From Erythroxylum novogranatense (taxonomy: Eukaryota > Streptophyta > Magnoliopsida > Malpighiales > Erythroxylaceae), in the NCBI GenBank assembly GCA_029891385.1, contig CM057230.1, forward strand, positions 55,593,414-55,657,413: a stretch of 64,000 nt of DNA. Direction: 5' to 3'. The translations under genes and the position numbers were made by a program. Of this stretch, positions 12,405-22,474 are shown piece by piece (position 1 is the stretch's first letter; every line of letters begins with the position of its first letter). Under the pieces are notes generated by a model. The model ran no database searches, had not been told where the DNA came from, and saw only the letters and a program-made list of their open reading frames with translations.

Positions 12405-13200
12405 GAGCATAACTTCTTCGTCCGACATCCAATCGATCTGATTCTTTTTGGAAATTAAAATAGATACATGGGGCTACAAATTTTATGAGGATCCTAGCTA
12501 TAATGTAGCCTCTAAGACTTTTAATTTCAGGTCGGAATTTAGATATAGTGTTCAGTATCGGTTTTGTAATGGCCGAACAGACTTTGGTATTTTGGAGATA
12601 TCTTGAGCTATAGAGCTCCAATAGATCCAATTCTTGTTGCAAATGAAAATAGCGACATGGGGATACAAAGTTAATGAAGGAGTGGAGCTATAATTTAGCT
12701 TATAAGACTTTCAAATTCTGATCGGAAGTTAGATGTAGTGTTCAGTCTCGGTGTTGTAATGGCTGAACAGTGTTCAGTATTTTGGAGATATATCTATCGG
12801 TAGAGCTTTGATCGATTTGATTCTTTTTGAAAATTAAACTAGAGACATATATCTACCATTCATCTGAAGGAGCAGATCGACAATGTAGCCTATAAGAAGT
12901 TCAAATTTGGATCGGAATTAGATATAGTGTTCAGTTTCAGTTTTGTAATGGTCTAAACATCGTTCAGTATTTTGGAGATATCTTGAGCTGTAGAGCTCGG
13001 ATAGATCGGATTCTTTTTGCAAATGAAAATAAAGACATGGGGCTACAAATGTTATGAAGGATCCGATCTATAATTTAGCCTCTAAGACTTCCAAATTTGG
13101 GTCGGAAGTTAGGTGTTGTGTTCAGCCTCGAGTCTGAAGAACAAACTTCAGTATTTTTGAGATATTTTGAGATATAGAGCTCCGATCGACCTGATTCTTG
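12405..13200 (+). repeat. Degenerate tandem repeat of about 190 bp within the B 5' LTR
   Basis: The phrase 'tattttggagatatcttgagc' or a variant recurs near 12589, 12779, 12970 and 13150. Each is followed by a TAGAGCTC-like word, 'gattctt', 'gaaaat', 'gacatggggctaca', 'atgaagga' and 'gttcag' in the same order. The same series occurs in the 3' LTR (about 17265-18065). Confidence 0.75.
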
Positions 13201-13615
13201 AAGCGATGGATTCGTAAGACATAAAGGGACATTTCTATAAAGTTTTTAAGGTAAAAAGGAAGGGGCAATTTTGGAAGTTTACTTAAAGGGTTAAGTTTAT
13301 AGGCTTAAATGGAGGGGTATATGGGTCATTCCTCATTCATTAAATGACATGACACTCTGAAAGCAAGTGGGCTGTCGTTCTTCCCTTGTTAAAGCACAAT
13401 ACAAAAGAGCAAAGCAGAAAAAAAATAAAGAAAGAAGAGAAAAAGAGAGAAGAGAGAAGAAGAGTGTTTCGAATGGGAGAAGAAGAAGAAGCTAGGTCAC
13501 GATTTTGCTGGGTTTTAAGTATGATTTTGATGTTTCTTCATAAAGGAAAAACGTGGAGGATGACGAGAGCAGCTCCAACATGAGCTAAGAAATTCGAAAA
13601 CTTGTGAAGGATGAG

Positions 13616-14612
13616 GTAAGACCCAAAATTTTGATTTGTGAATCTTGGAAGATTGTTGGTTTAGAATCATGGAAAATGATATGGGTTTGTGTAGTATGGA
13701 GTCAATTTTGGTGATTGCTAAGTATTATGGGTTTAATTTTAGATGGAAATTAATTAGGGTTATGCCCAATTTTATGAATTGAAGTTTTTGAAAATTGGTG
13801 ATTTAGATGGCTTGATTATGTGTGGAATTAGTGTTTTCTAAGTTCAATTTCAAGGATTATGTTATTTATGAGATTGAATTCGTGGGAAATTGTTGTAGGG
13901 AATTTTCTATTGGAAGAAAGAGAGACGCAATGGTCAAATTGAAGCATTGGACAAGCTTCAAGCATGGAAATGAGGTGGGTACCTGTTTATAATAGAATTT
14001 ATAAGCCACTATTGTTTTCTTTAAACAAAGAGATTTTCTGATTTCAATTGCATCATAAATGTTGCATCATTGTATGAATGGTTTGAAAATCATTATTGAT
14101 TCAATACATGAACTTTTGATGAATTGCAAAATACATTTGTGTTATGCTTCGAAAGATTTCATGGCATTTCGTGTATTCGGAAAAGAGCATTCGATAAATT
14201 GATTTAAGCATGATTATGTGATTGTGATTGGGCGAGAGAGAACCTATTTCGTTAAGTCACGTGCACGTTGACCCCCTAGCCTTCTCCCGGCTGCCCGCTT
14301 GTGGCCCACGAGATCCAAAAATGGACTCATTGTGTTTACGGTAAATTTCGATTTCCGTCGTGTTTATGAAACTCTCGAGCCATTATGTGTGCATTTGCAT
14401 TGTGAAGTGATATAATTGATGCATCCATATTTTGGAAATTATGATTTCGACTACTGCGAGAAAAGAACTTTTGAAAATGTGCTTTATGGGTTTCAAACCA
14501 AATTTCTGCAAGAAAAGAAAAGAAAAGTGTTTTTAAAAGTTTTGCTTATTTATTTATTATAAACTGTTACCCACGAGCTTTTTAAGCTCACCCCCTTCAT
14601 TCCCATCCACAG
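13616..14612 (+). other. Intron-like segment in the B 5' LTR
   Basis: It runs from a strong donor (GATGAG|GTAAGA) to a pyrimidine-rich acceptor (CATTCCCATCCACAG|GTGATG), 997 bp. The matching pair in the 3' LTR is 18479-19477. The same arrangement recurs in the other giant LTRs. Splicing is inferred, not shown. Confidence 0.45.
14575..14589 (+). other. Conserved hairpin before the acceptor (B 5' LTR)
   Basis: GAGCTTTTTAAGCTC has a 6-bp stem GAGCTT/AAGCTC with a TTT loop, followed at once by a C-rich tract and CCACAG. Confidence 0.6.
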
Positions 14613-15297
14613 GTGATGAGAAGAAGATCGGGTGAAAGAAAATGAGGGATTCCGATTGTATGGGTTCCTATTGAATTATTGTTAAGTTTAGAATGTTGTT
14701 GAGAAATTTAGAATCATTGTACTTTGTGTATTTTGGTTTATGATTAGTGGTAATGGCGTATGGCTTGGAATACCATTAGTGTATTGTAAATGTTTAGTTC
14801 ATGATGTATTTGGATTATCCAAATGGAGTTGGAAATGTATTGGCTATGAAAGAATGTGTATTGGACATTGGATAATGCGATTGTATGTGGATGTAATTGG
14901 ATTGAGGATATTGAAATCACTTGTAAGAAATGGAATGAAAATGAAAGAAAGAAGGAAAGAAAAAAATGTACACAGATTTGGATTAGTTTAGACCGATAGT
15001 CTGAAAGTTTCCAACGCAAACGTTTTCTTTGATATTTGTTCAAGGATGTCGGAAATTGATTTTGTTTCGCTTTGATCTTAGATCTATCGTTGCTTCGCGA
15101 ATCTATTAATCGATTTGTTGCTTCCGCTTTGTGTTATTCGATTCACCTTCGGATTCGATTTATCTGATTTAACAATTGATTTGTATATGATTTTTCTTCC
15201 GCTTTATGATTTATGTCCCGTTCGTTCGGTTTTGTTCCGTTTTCGTTTCCGCTTTTTCGGTTGGGATCTGGTTTTTGAGATCGGGTTCCAACAGTTT

Positions 15298-15309
15298 TGG
15301 TATCAAAGC
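15298..15309 (+). promoter_or_regulatory. Primer-binding site of element B (initiator Met tRNA type)
   Basis: TGGTATCAAAGC differs by one base from the canonical plant site TGGTATCAGAGC and lies 4 bases after the LTR end. Confidence 0.88.
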
Positions 15310-15902
15310 TAAGTTATATGATTTTACATGGGCGTATGTGTATTAGGGATTTGTATGAGCAATTGATAAGAATTAGTGAATGGATATGGTTGAATTAGTG
15401 ATAATGTGATATTGATGTGAATGACCTAACATGTATTTGGAGTATAAGAATGTTTTGATTAAGGTGTCGAAAGCGTGATTGATGATCAAAGAATGTGATA
15501 ATGGAGATTAAGGTTCGAATTTCACGATGAAATTGGATGAATTCCTTTCGGATATATATATGTAAGATGTAATATAGGATGCGTGAAAGATGAGTTGAAT
15601 AACAGAGATATAGATATATATATATGGAAGTTCAAAAGGAGTAAATTGAATGGTATTAGTCCATATTAAGGTTATTAAGAATTGGACCATTGTCTTGTGT
15701 AAATATGTTAAGAAATATTGATATGATATGATATTGGTGGAATTTGATACAAGAAGTGATAAATTGTGAGTAAGTTGAGAAATATGTTTGATGAGGAATT
15801 AGTTAAGAAAGTGATTGAATATGATTATTTCGAAGAAATTATTTGAGAGAATAAGTTACTTGGTGATTATTCATATAGGAATTTCGAGGGTGAAATTATT
15901 TT

Positions 15903-15915
15903 AAGAGGGGAAGAA
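15903..15915 (+). promoter_or_regulatory. Polypurine tract of element B
   Basis: AAGAGGGGAAGAA stands directly before the 3' LTR start at 15917, the expected site of plus-strand priming. Confidence 0.85.
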
Positions 15916-15916
15916 T

Positions 15917-18900
15917 TGTTGGACCCTGAACTTTCGGTGGAAATTAGAAATATTAAAATGAATTCAATGAGTGTTTTCGGATATGAATTGTGTTATAGAT
16001 GTTATTGTGCTTAAAGGAATTGATGAGAAAAAGAATTTATTGTTTTTGATGACTTTGAATATTAGTTTTGAGATATGAAAGTTAAAGTGGATGGGTTGAT
16101 TTAAATGGAGTTGAAAAGCATGAAATAGAAAGTGAAAGTGTGAAATTTTGAAGAAAATAGAAAGTTTGACTTTTTGGAGTAAAGAGTTGACTTTTGATGT
16201 AGGCGGATTTTGAAATCTTGAAATTTGTAGATTATGTTGAGAGCTTTTCGTAGCCATAAAGTATGCTATTTTTCGATATCGGGATTGAAAGTTATGATCT
16301 TTGAAAGTTAAGTGTATTTTGCTTTGGTTTTGAAAAATGCTCTAAGTGTAGGATTGTATATGTTGTGTTTTGAGGCGATTTCTGGACTGTTGTGGTTTGA
16401 ATTGGATCAAATGGCATTCTTAAATGTTATAGAGAACCTCCATAGTTTCCCAATGATGTATAATGTGCTATTTTTAGATGTGGAGGTTGGGAGATGTGAG
16501 TTATTGAAGTTGAGGGCAGATGCTGCAAATTTTTGAATTGATGTGTTCATAGGGAAGTTTTGTGTATGCTATGATCGATGCAAATTCGGGACTGATGTGT
16601 ATGGAATGGGATCAAGTAGCCTTCTTGAGAGTTGTAGAGCTTGTTTTTATCTTTCCATTGATATAAAGCACGAAAATATTGCACAAGGAAGTAGAAAGCT
16701 ATGATTGTTAGAAGTTCTGATGTTGTTTAGTGTGAAGCTGATCGACCAGTCAGTTTGTGTTGAGTTTTTGACCCATTTAAAGGTCGATCTGATTTTTAAG
16801 GCCTTCATGAACGTGTAGAGGGTTCTTTTACCTTTCTATAGACATCGAGTTTGTCAAATTTGGAGTTCTGGGTCAAAAGTTATGATGTTTGCAAGTTGAG
16901 GTGCTGTGTAAAGTTTTGAGGATATTATCGATTGGTCATATTTGAATACATTTTTGAATCCTTTAAAGACCGATCTTGCCTTTGAGTCCTTCTTAAAAAT
17001 TGTAGATCTTTCTTTTATCTTTCCAATGGTACCAAGTTTGTAAAATTCGGAGCTCGGAGTAAAAAGTTATGAGTGTTAGAAGTTTGAACGTCGGATTGGG
17101 TGATGACCGACCTTTGTTGGCCGACCGACCTCTGTTGGTCGACCGACCTCTGTTGGCTGACCTCTGTTGGCCGACCGACCTCTGTTGTCCGACCTCTGTT
17201 GGTCGACCAATCTTCGTTCTGGACGAGCTTTGATTTTCTGGCCGAGGTCTGACCTCTCTTCACTCTTTTGAGCATAACTTCTTCGTCCGACATCCGATCA
17301 ATCTGATTCTTTTTGGAAATTAAAATAGAGACATGGGGATACAAATGTTATGAAGGAGCCGAGCTATAATGTAGCCTCTAAGACTTTTAATTTCAGGTCA
17401 GAATTTAGATATAGTGTTCAGTATCGGTTTTGCAATGGCCGAACAGATTTTGGTATTTTGGATATATCTTGAGCTATAGAGCTCCAATAGATCCAATTCT
17501 TGTTGCAAATGAAAATAGAGACATGGGGATACAAAGTTAATGAAGGAGCCGAGCTATTATTTAGCTTATAAGACTTTCAAATTCTGATCGGAAGTTAGAT
17601 GTAGTGTTCAGTCTCGGTGTTGTAATGGCTAAACAGTGTTCAGTATTTTGGAGATATATCTATCGGTAGAGCTCCGATCGATTTGATTCTTTTTGAAAAT
17701 TAAACTAGAGACATATATCTACCATTCATCTGAAGGAGCCGATCGACAATGTAGCCTATAAGACGTTCAAATTTGGATCGGAATTAGATATAGTGTTCAG
17801 TTTCAGTTTTGTAATGGTCTAAATATCGTTCAGTATTTTGGAGATATCTTGAGCTGTAGAGCTCGGATAGATCGGATTCTTTTTGCAAATGAAAATAAAG
17901 ACATGGGGCTACAAATGTTATGAAGGATCCGATCTATAATTTAGCCTCTAAGACTTCCAAATTTGGGTCGGAAGTTACGTGTAGTGTTCAGCCTCGGGTC
18001 TGAAGAGCAGACTTCAGTATTTTTGAGATATTTTGAGATATAGAGCTCCGATCGACCTGATTCTTGAAGCGATGGATTCGTAAGACATAGAGGGACATTT
18101 CTCTAAAGTTTTTAAGGCAAAAAGGAAGGGACAATTTTGGAAGTTTACTTAAAGGGTTAAGTTTATAGGCTTAAATGGAGGGGTATATGGGTCATTCCTC
18201 ATTCATTAAATGACATGGCACTATAAAAACAAGTGGGCTGTCGTTCTTCCCTTGTTAAAACACAATACAAAAGAGCAAAGCAGAAAAAGAATAAAGAAAG
18301 AAGAGAAAAAGAGAGAAGAGAGAAGAAGAGTGTTTCGGATGGGAGAAGAAGAAGAAGCTAGGTCATGATTTTACTGGGTTTTAAGTATGATTTTGATGTT
18401 TCTTCATGAAGGAAAAACGTGGAGGATGACGAGAGCTCCAACATGAGCTAAGAAATCCGAAAACTTGTGAAGGATGAGGTAAGACCCAAAATTTTGATTT
18501 GTGAATCTTGGAAGATTGTTGGTTTAGAATCATGGAAAATGATATGGGTTTGTGTATTATGGAGTCAATTTTGGTGATTGCTAAGTATTATGGGTTTAAT
18601 TTTGGATGGAAATTAATTAGGGTTATGCCCAATTTTATGAATTGGGGTTTTTGAAAATTGGTAATTTAGATAGCTTGATTATGTGTGGAATTAGTGTTTT
18701 CTAAGTTCAATTTCAAGGATTATGTTATTTATGAGATTGAATTCGTGGAAAATTGTTGTACGGAATTTTCTATTGGAAGAAAGAGAGACGCAATGGTCAA
18801 ATTGAAGCATTGGACAAGCTTCAAGCATGGAAATGAGGTGGGTACCTGTTTATAATAGAATTTATAAGCCACTATTGTTTTCTTTAAACAAAGAGATTTT

Positions 18901-20159
18901 CTGATTTCAATTGCATCATAAATGTTGCATCATTGTATGAATGGTTTGAAAAATCATTATTGATTCAATACATGAACTTTTGATGAATTGCAAAATACAT
19001 TTGTGTTATGCCTCGAAAGATTTCATGGCATTTCGTGTATTCGGAAAAGAGCATTCGATAAATTGATTTAAGCATGATTATGTGATTATGATTGGGAGAG
19101 AGAGAACTTATTTCGTTAAGTCACGTGCACGTTGACCCCCTTAGCCTTCTCCCGACTGCCCGCTTGTGGCCCACGAGATCCGAAAATGGACTCGTCGTGT
19201 TTACGGTAAACTTCAGTTTTCGTCGTGTTTATGGAACTCTCTAGCCATTATGTGTGCATTTGCATTGTGAAGTGATATAATTGATGCATCCATGTTTTGA
19301 AAATTATGATTTCGACTACTGCGAGAAAAGAACTTTTGAAAATGTGCTTTATGGGTTTCAAACCAAATTTCTGCAAGAAAAGAAAAGAAAAGTATTTTTA
19401 AAGGTTTGCTTATTTATTTATTATAAACTGTTACCTACAAGCTTTTTAAGCTCACCCCCCATCATTCCCATCCACAGGTGATGAGAAGAAGATCGGGTGA
19501 AAGAAAATGAGGGATTCCGATTGTATGGGTTCCTATTGAATTATTGTTAAGTTTAGAATGTTGTTGAGAAATTTAGAATCATTGTGCTTTGTGTATTTTA
19601 TTTTATGATTAGTGGTAATGGTGTATGGCTTGGAATACCATTAGTGTATTGTAAATGTTTAGTTCATGATGAATTTGGATTATCCAAATGGAGTTGGAAA
19701 TGTATTGGCTATGAAAGAATGTGTATTGGACATTGGATAATGCGATTGTATGTGGATGTAATTGGATTGAGGATATTGAAGTCACTTGTAAGAAATGGAA
19801 TGAAAATGAAAGAAAGAAGGAAAGAAAAAAAATGTACACATAATTGGATTAGTTTAGACCGATAGTCTGAAAGTTTCCAACGCAAACGTTTTCTTTGATA
19901 TTTGTTCAAGGATGTCGGAAATTGATTTTGTTTCGCTTTGATCTTAGATATTTCGTTGCTTCGCGAATCTGTTAATCGATTTGTTGCTTTCGCTTTGTGT
20001 TATTCGATTCGCCTTCGGATTCGATTTATCCGATTTAACAATTGATTTGTATATGATTTTGCTTCCGCTTTATGATTTCCGTTCCATTCGTTCAGTTTTG
20101 TTCCGTTTTCGTTTCCACTTTTTCGGTTGGGATCTGGTTTTTGGGATCGGGTCCCAACA
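15917..20159 (+). mobile_element. Element B, 3' LTR (4243 bp)
   Basis: It starts TGTTGGACCCTGAAC and ends GGGTCCCAACA. It matches the 5' LTR along its whole length, with scattered substitutions and small indels. Landmarks are the minisatellite 17098-17245, TATA 18222-18229, donor-like GT 18479-18480, hairpin 19439-19453 and acceptor-like AG 19476-19477. It is followed by the TGCGT duplication. Confidence 0.93.
18222..18229 (+). promoter_or_regulatory. TATA box in the B 3' LTR
   Basis: TATAAAAA follows the box TTAAATGACATGGCA, which is also found before a TATA-like box in the minus-strand B copy near 1166-1200. Transcription from here would start about 250 bp before the donor-like site and read a GA-rich leader. 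Confidence 0.55.
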
Positions 20160-20164
20160 TGCGT
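20160..20164. repeat. Right target-site duplication TGCGT of element B
   Basis: It matches 11021-11025 exactly. Confidence 0.92.
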
Positions 20165-20213
20165 TGTGTGTTTAACGCACAATGCCAGCGTTTTGCATTA
20201 TGCGCTGGCGTTG

Positions 20214-20249
20214 CCTGCGTTTTGCGCATAACACAACGCAAAACGCAGG
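20214..20249. repeat. Perfect 13-bp inverted repeat with 10-nt loop
   Basis: The arms are CCTGCGTTTTGCG (20214-20226) and CGCAAAACGCAGG (20237-20249). A second stem, GCCAGCG/CGCTGGC, lies just upstream at 20184-20209. Confidence 0.85.
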
Positions 20250-20496
20250 TCTCTGCCTCTGTGCTGCTGTGTTGTTTTTGGTTGCTCCTATTTTCTTCTT
20301 CTTTTTTCGTTTTGTGTTTCAATTTTCTTGTATTATTTTTTTCTTCTTGCTCCATAACGACAAGCAAAAATAAATCTTCGAAAAATGACCCAAATGCAAT
20401 GCTTCCGACTCACTTTAATTTCTTTGCTCCCAAATTGTACTTAAAATCATATATGAATTAAAGTGAGTATCTTAAACATTTTTATATCAATAATTG

Positions 20497-20501
20497 CTAA
20501 G
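20497..20501. repeat. Left target-site duplication CTAAG of solo LTR E
   Basis: It matches 22470-22474. Confidence 0.85.
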
Positions 20502-22469
20502 TGTAAATGATTAAAAATATCAACAATTAAACACATTTCAGGACCCTTCAGGAAAAATACGCCACGACGAAAGTCGTTCCTTCACCGCGACGAAGTTTTA
20601 GATGGACACCAACTTCTCTCGAGAAGAATATGTCACAACGAAAGTCTGAGGCGAAGCTCTCTGACTAAGCGAGAGCATCTCTCAGGGAAGGTTCACTGCG
20701 GCAAACTTCTAGCTTTGCTGTAGCGAAACCTAACGAAACCAGCACCTAGTCGCAACATTTAACACACTAGTTATACACATACACACCAATATACAGCCAC
20801 TTTAACCATTCAAACAAAAGATAATTATGAAAATATACAAAAGAGACTTCTTCAATTCTCATTACTCAACAAAATGAAGTTTGAATGTAGCTTTAGTTAC
20901 ATATCAACCAATATATCAATAACTTAATACAAAATACAAATGAATGTTAAATGTTTGATATGCTTATAAAGTTATCCATAAATATAATCACTAACTTAGT
21001 TACAAAAGATCTCTAACTATCTTGGAGTTTCCAATGCCTACAAGGATCAACAATCTTCTTGTTCTGCACCTGAGGAGTAGAAAATAATGAGATGAGCTAT
21101 AAAGCGTAGTGGCTAATATATTTATAGCCATCGGTAATGAACCATACAATTAAGCATATGTATATGTGTATATAAACATTTATAACACATTTAATCTAGC
21201 AATTAGATCATTAACAATTCTAGTTCACAAATTCAAAGTAAAGGCTATGTCATCATATATAGCATATCACTTATATTCAACCATCAAAGCATAACACTCA
21301 ATTACACATCATACTTGACAAATCGAATGAAATGCACAAACAAATGGTTTGAGAGTCCCATAGGTCGAAATGGAGAAACCGAAGTTTACACCATGAACAA
21401 AATGAGACCGTTTCTTAGGATCTCATGTGTCATAAGCGGGCAGCCGGGAGAAGGTTAAGTCAACATGTACATGATCAACAAAATGGTTTCTCTCTTGCCT
21501 AAACACAAGCAAATATTCATGCTCAATTCAGTTTATCATACTTTCATGCTTCTTATGCTTTTTCCTCATTTCATTTATACAAAATGTCATAACCTTTTTT
21601 AAGGTATAACATAATCATGAATTATCATGCATTTTTCAACATTCACAACAATTCAAAAATAAGCAATTAAGCATACACATATAGGTAAGAAATTTGCCCA
21701 TTTACACAATAACTATAAATACATTACCCACCTAAAGTGCTTGGAAATTCAAGTTCAATTGTAACTTTCCTCTTGCTCTTGGGTAAGATTTTATTGGTTT
21801 CCTAAAACAAACCAAGTTCTCATTCAATCCAATATTCAAATGGAAAACTCATAAACCTTTACTAATCAAAATGATAAAATTGAGCTTAAACTTAACCTAC
21901 CCATAGTCCATCTAGGTTTTAAAAACCAAAACTTAGTTTATAAATCCGTGAAAAATCAAAATGGTTTTGTTATTTCTCTTCTTTCCTCCAACACAAACTC
22001 ATTCTTTCTCTAATCCTTTTTGTTTTTCTACCAAGAAAGAAGGAAAGATGAACTTACCTTAAACTTAGCCCAAATCTCCTTCTTTCTTCTTCCTCCCTAG
22101 CTTCCACTATTTCTTCTCTTCTTTTCTTTCTTCTCTACGTTTTCTTCTCTTCTTTTCTCTCTTCTCACGATTCTCTCTTCTTCTTCTTATTACAAGACAA
22201 CAATTTGTCTTGGTCTTCCAAAAATACCCCTCCATTTAATCAAAAGACTACACAATTTGTCTTGGTCTTCAAAAAATACTCCTCCTTCATTTAAACAAAA
22301 GACTACTTACTCCTTAAGCTATTTAAACATCATACTATACCCTAATTTAATGCTAACATTTCCATTCTAATTTCTAATTGCTACTTATGCTCACTAACTT
22401 AAAGGCTCAATTCTAAAAATAAATAAATAAATGAATAGATACTAATAAAAAAGAAATTGGGGTCTAACA
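20502..22469 (-). mobile_element. Solo LTR E (1968 bp, minus strand)
   Basis: On the minus strand it starts TGTTAGACCCC and ends ...AATCATTTACA, flanked by CTAAG on both sides with no interior. It is a shorter relative of family B. It shares the block 'ccttctcccggctgcccgctt' (about 21430-21455, minus), a donor-like AAG|GTAAGTT at 22056-22057 and an acceptor-like CCTCAG at 21070-21071 (minus), about 990 bp apart. A GC-rich patch lies at about 20550-20700. The B-type hairpin is not clear in this copy. Confidence 0.85.
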
Positions 22470-22474
22470 CTAAG
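22470..22474. repeat. Right target-site duplication CTAAG of solo LTR E
   Basis: It matches 20497-20501. Confidence 0.85.

Larger units (their letters stand above)
11026..15293 (+). mobile_element. Element B, 5' LTR (4268 bp)
   Basis: It starts TGTTGGACCCCGAAC and ends CGGGTTCCAACA, so the termini are short inverted repeats. Landmarks are a minisatellite of CCGACCTCTGTTGG-type units (about 12225-12385), degenerate units of about 190 bp (about 12405-13200), a GA-rich leader (about 13385-13475), a splice-donor-like site at 13616-13617 (GAG|GTAAGA), a hairpin at 14575-14589 and an acceptor-like CCACAG at 14611-14612. The TATA position of the sister LTR (18222-18229) reads CTCTGAAAG here, so this copy may have lost its promoter. 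No credible protein is encoded. Confidence 0.93.
15294..15916 (+). mobile_element. Element B, 623-bp internal domain
   Basis: It lies between the two LTRs. It opens with a primer-binding site and closes with a polypurine tract, with no gag or pol domain between. The last codons before the 3' LTR read NFEGEIILRGEELLD, the tail typical of plant Ty3/gypsy chromovirus polyproteins, so the interior looks like a deletion derivative of an autonomous element. It cannot supply its own enzymes and would depend on a relative elsewhere. Confidence 0.88.
20165..20501 (-). mobile_element. LTR of element F, upstream segment with hairpins
   Basis: This continues element F's 5' LTR after the B insertion. It contains GC-rich inverted repeats at 20184-20209 and 20214-20249. 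It is then interrupted by solo LTR E (TSD CTAAG at 20497-20501). The true LTR start, beyond 22474, was not identified. Confidence 0.5.

Noticed and set aside
12136..12642. Ser/Arg-rich ORFs over the minisatellites (also at 17015-17344, 35949-36311, 44615-44935 and 56281-56645)
   Set aside because: Their low-complexity peptides come from tandem repeats read in several frames, and unit turnover between sister LTRs does not keep any frame.
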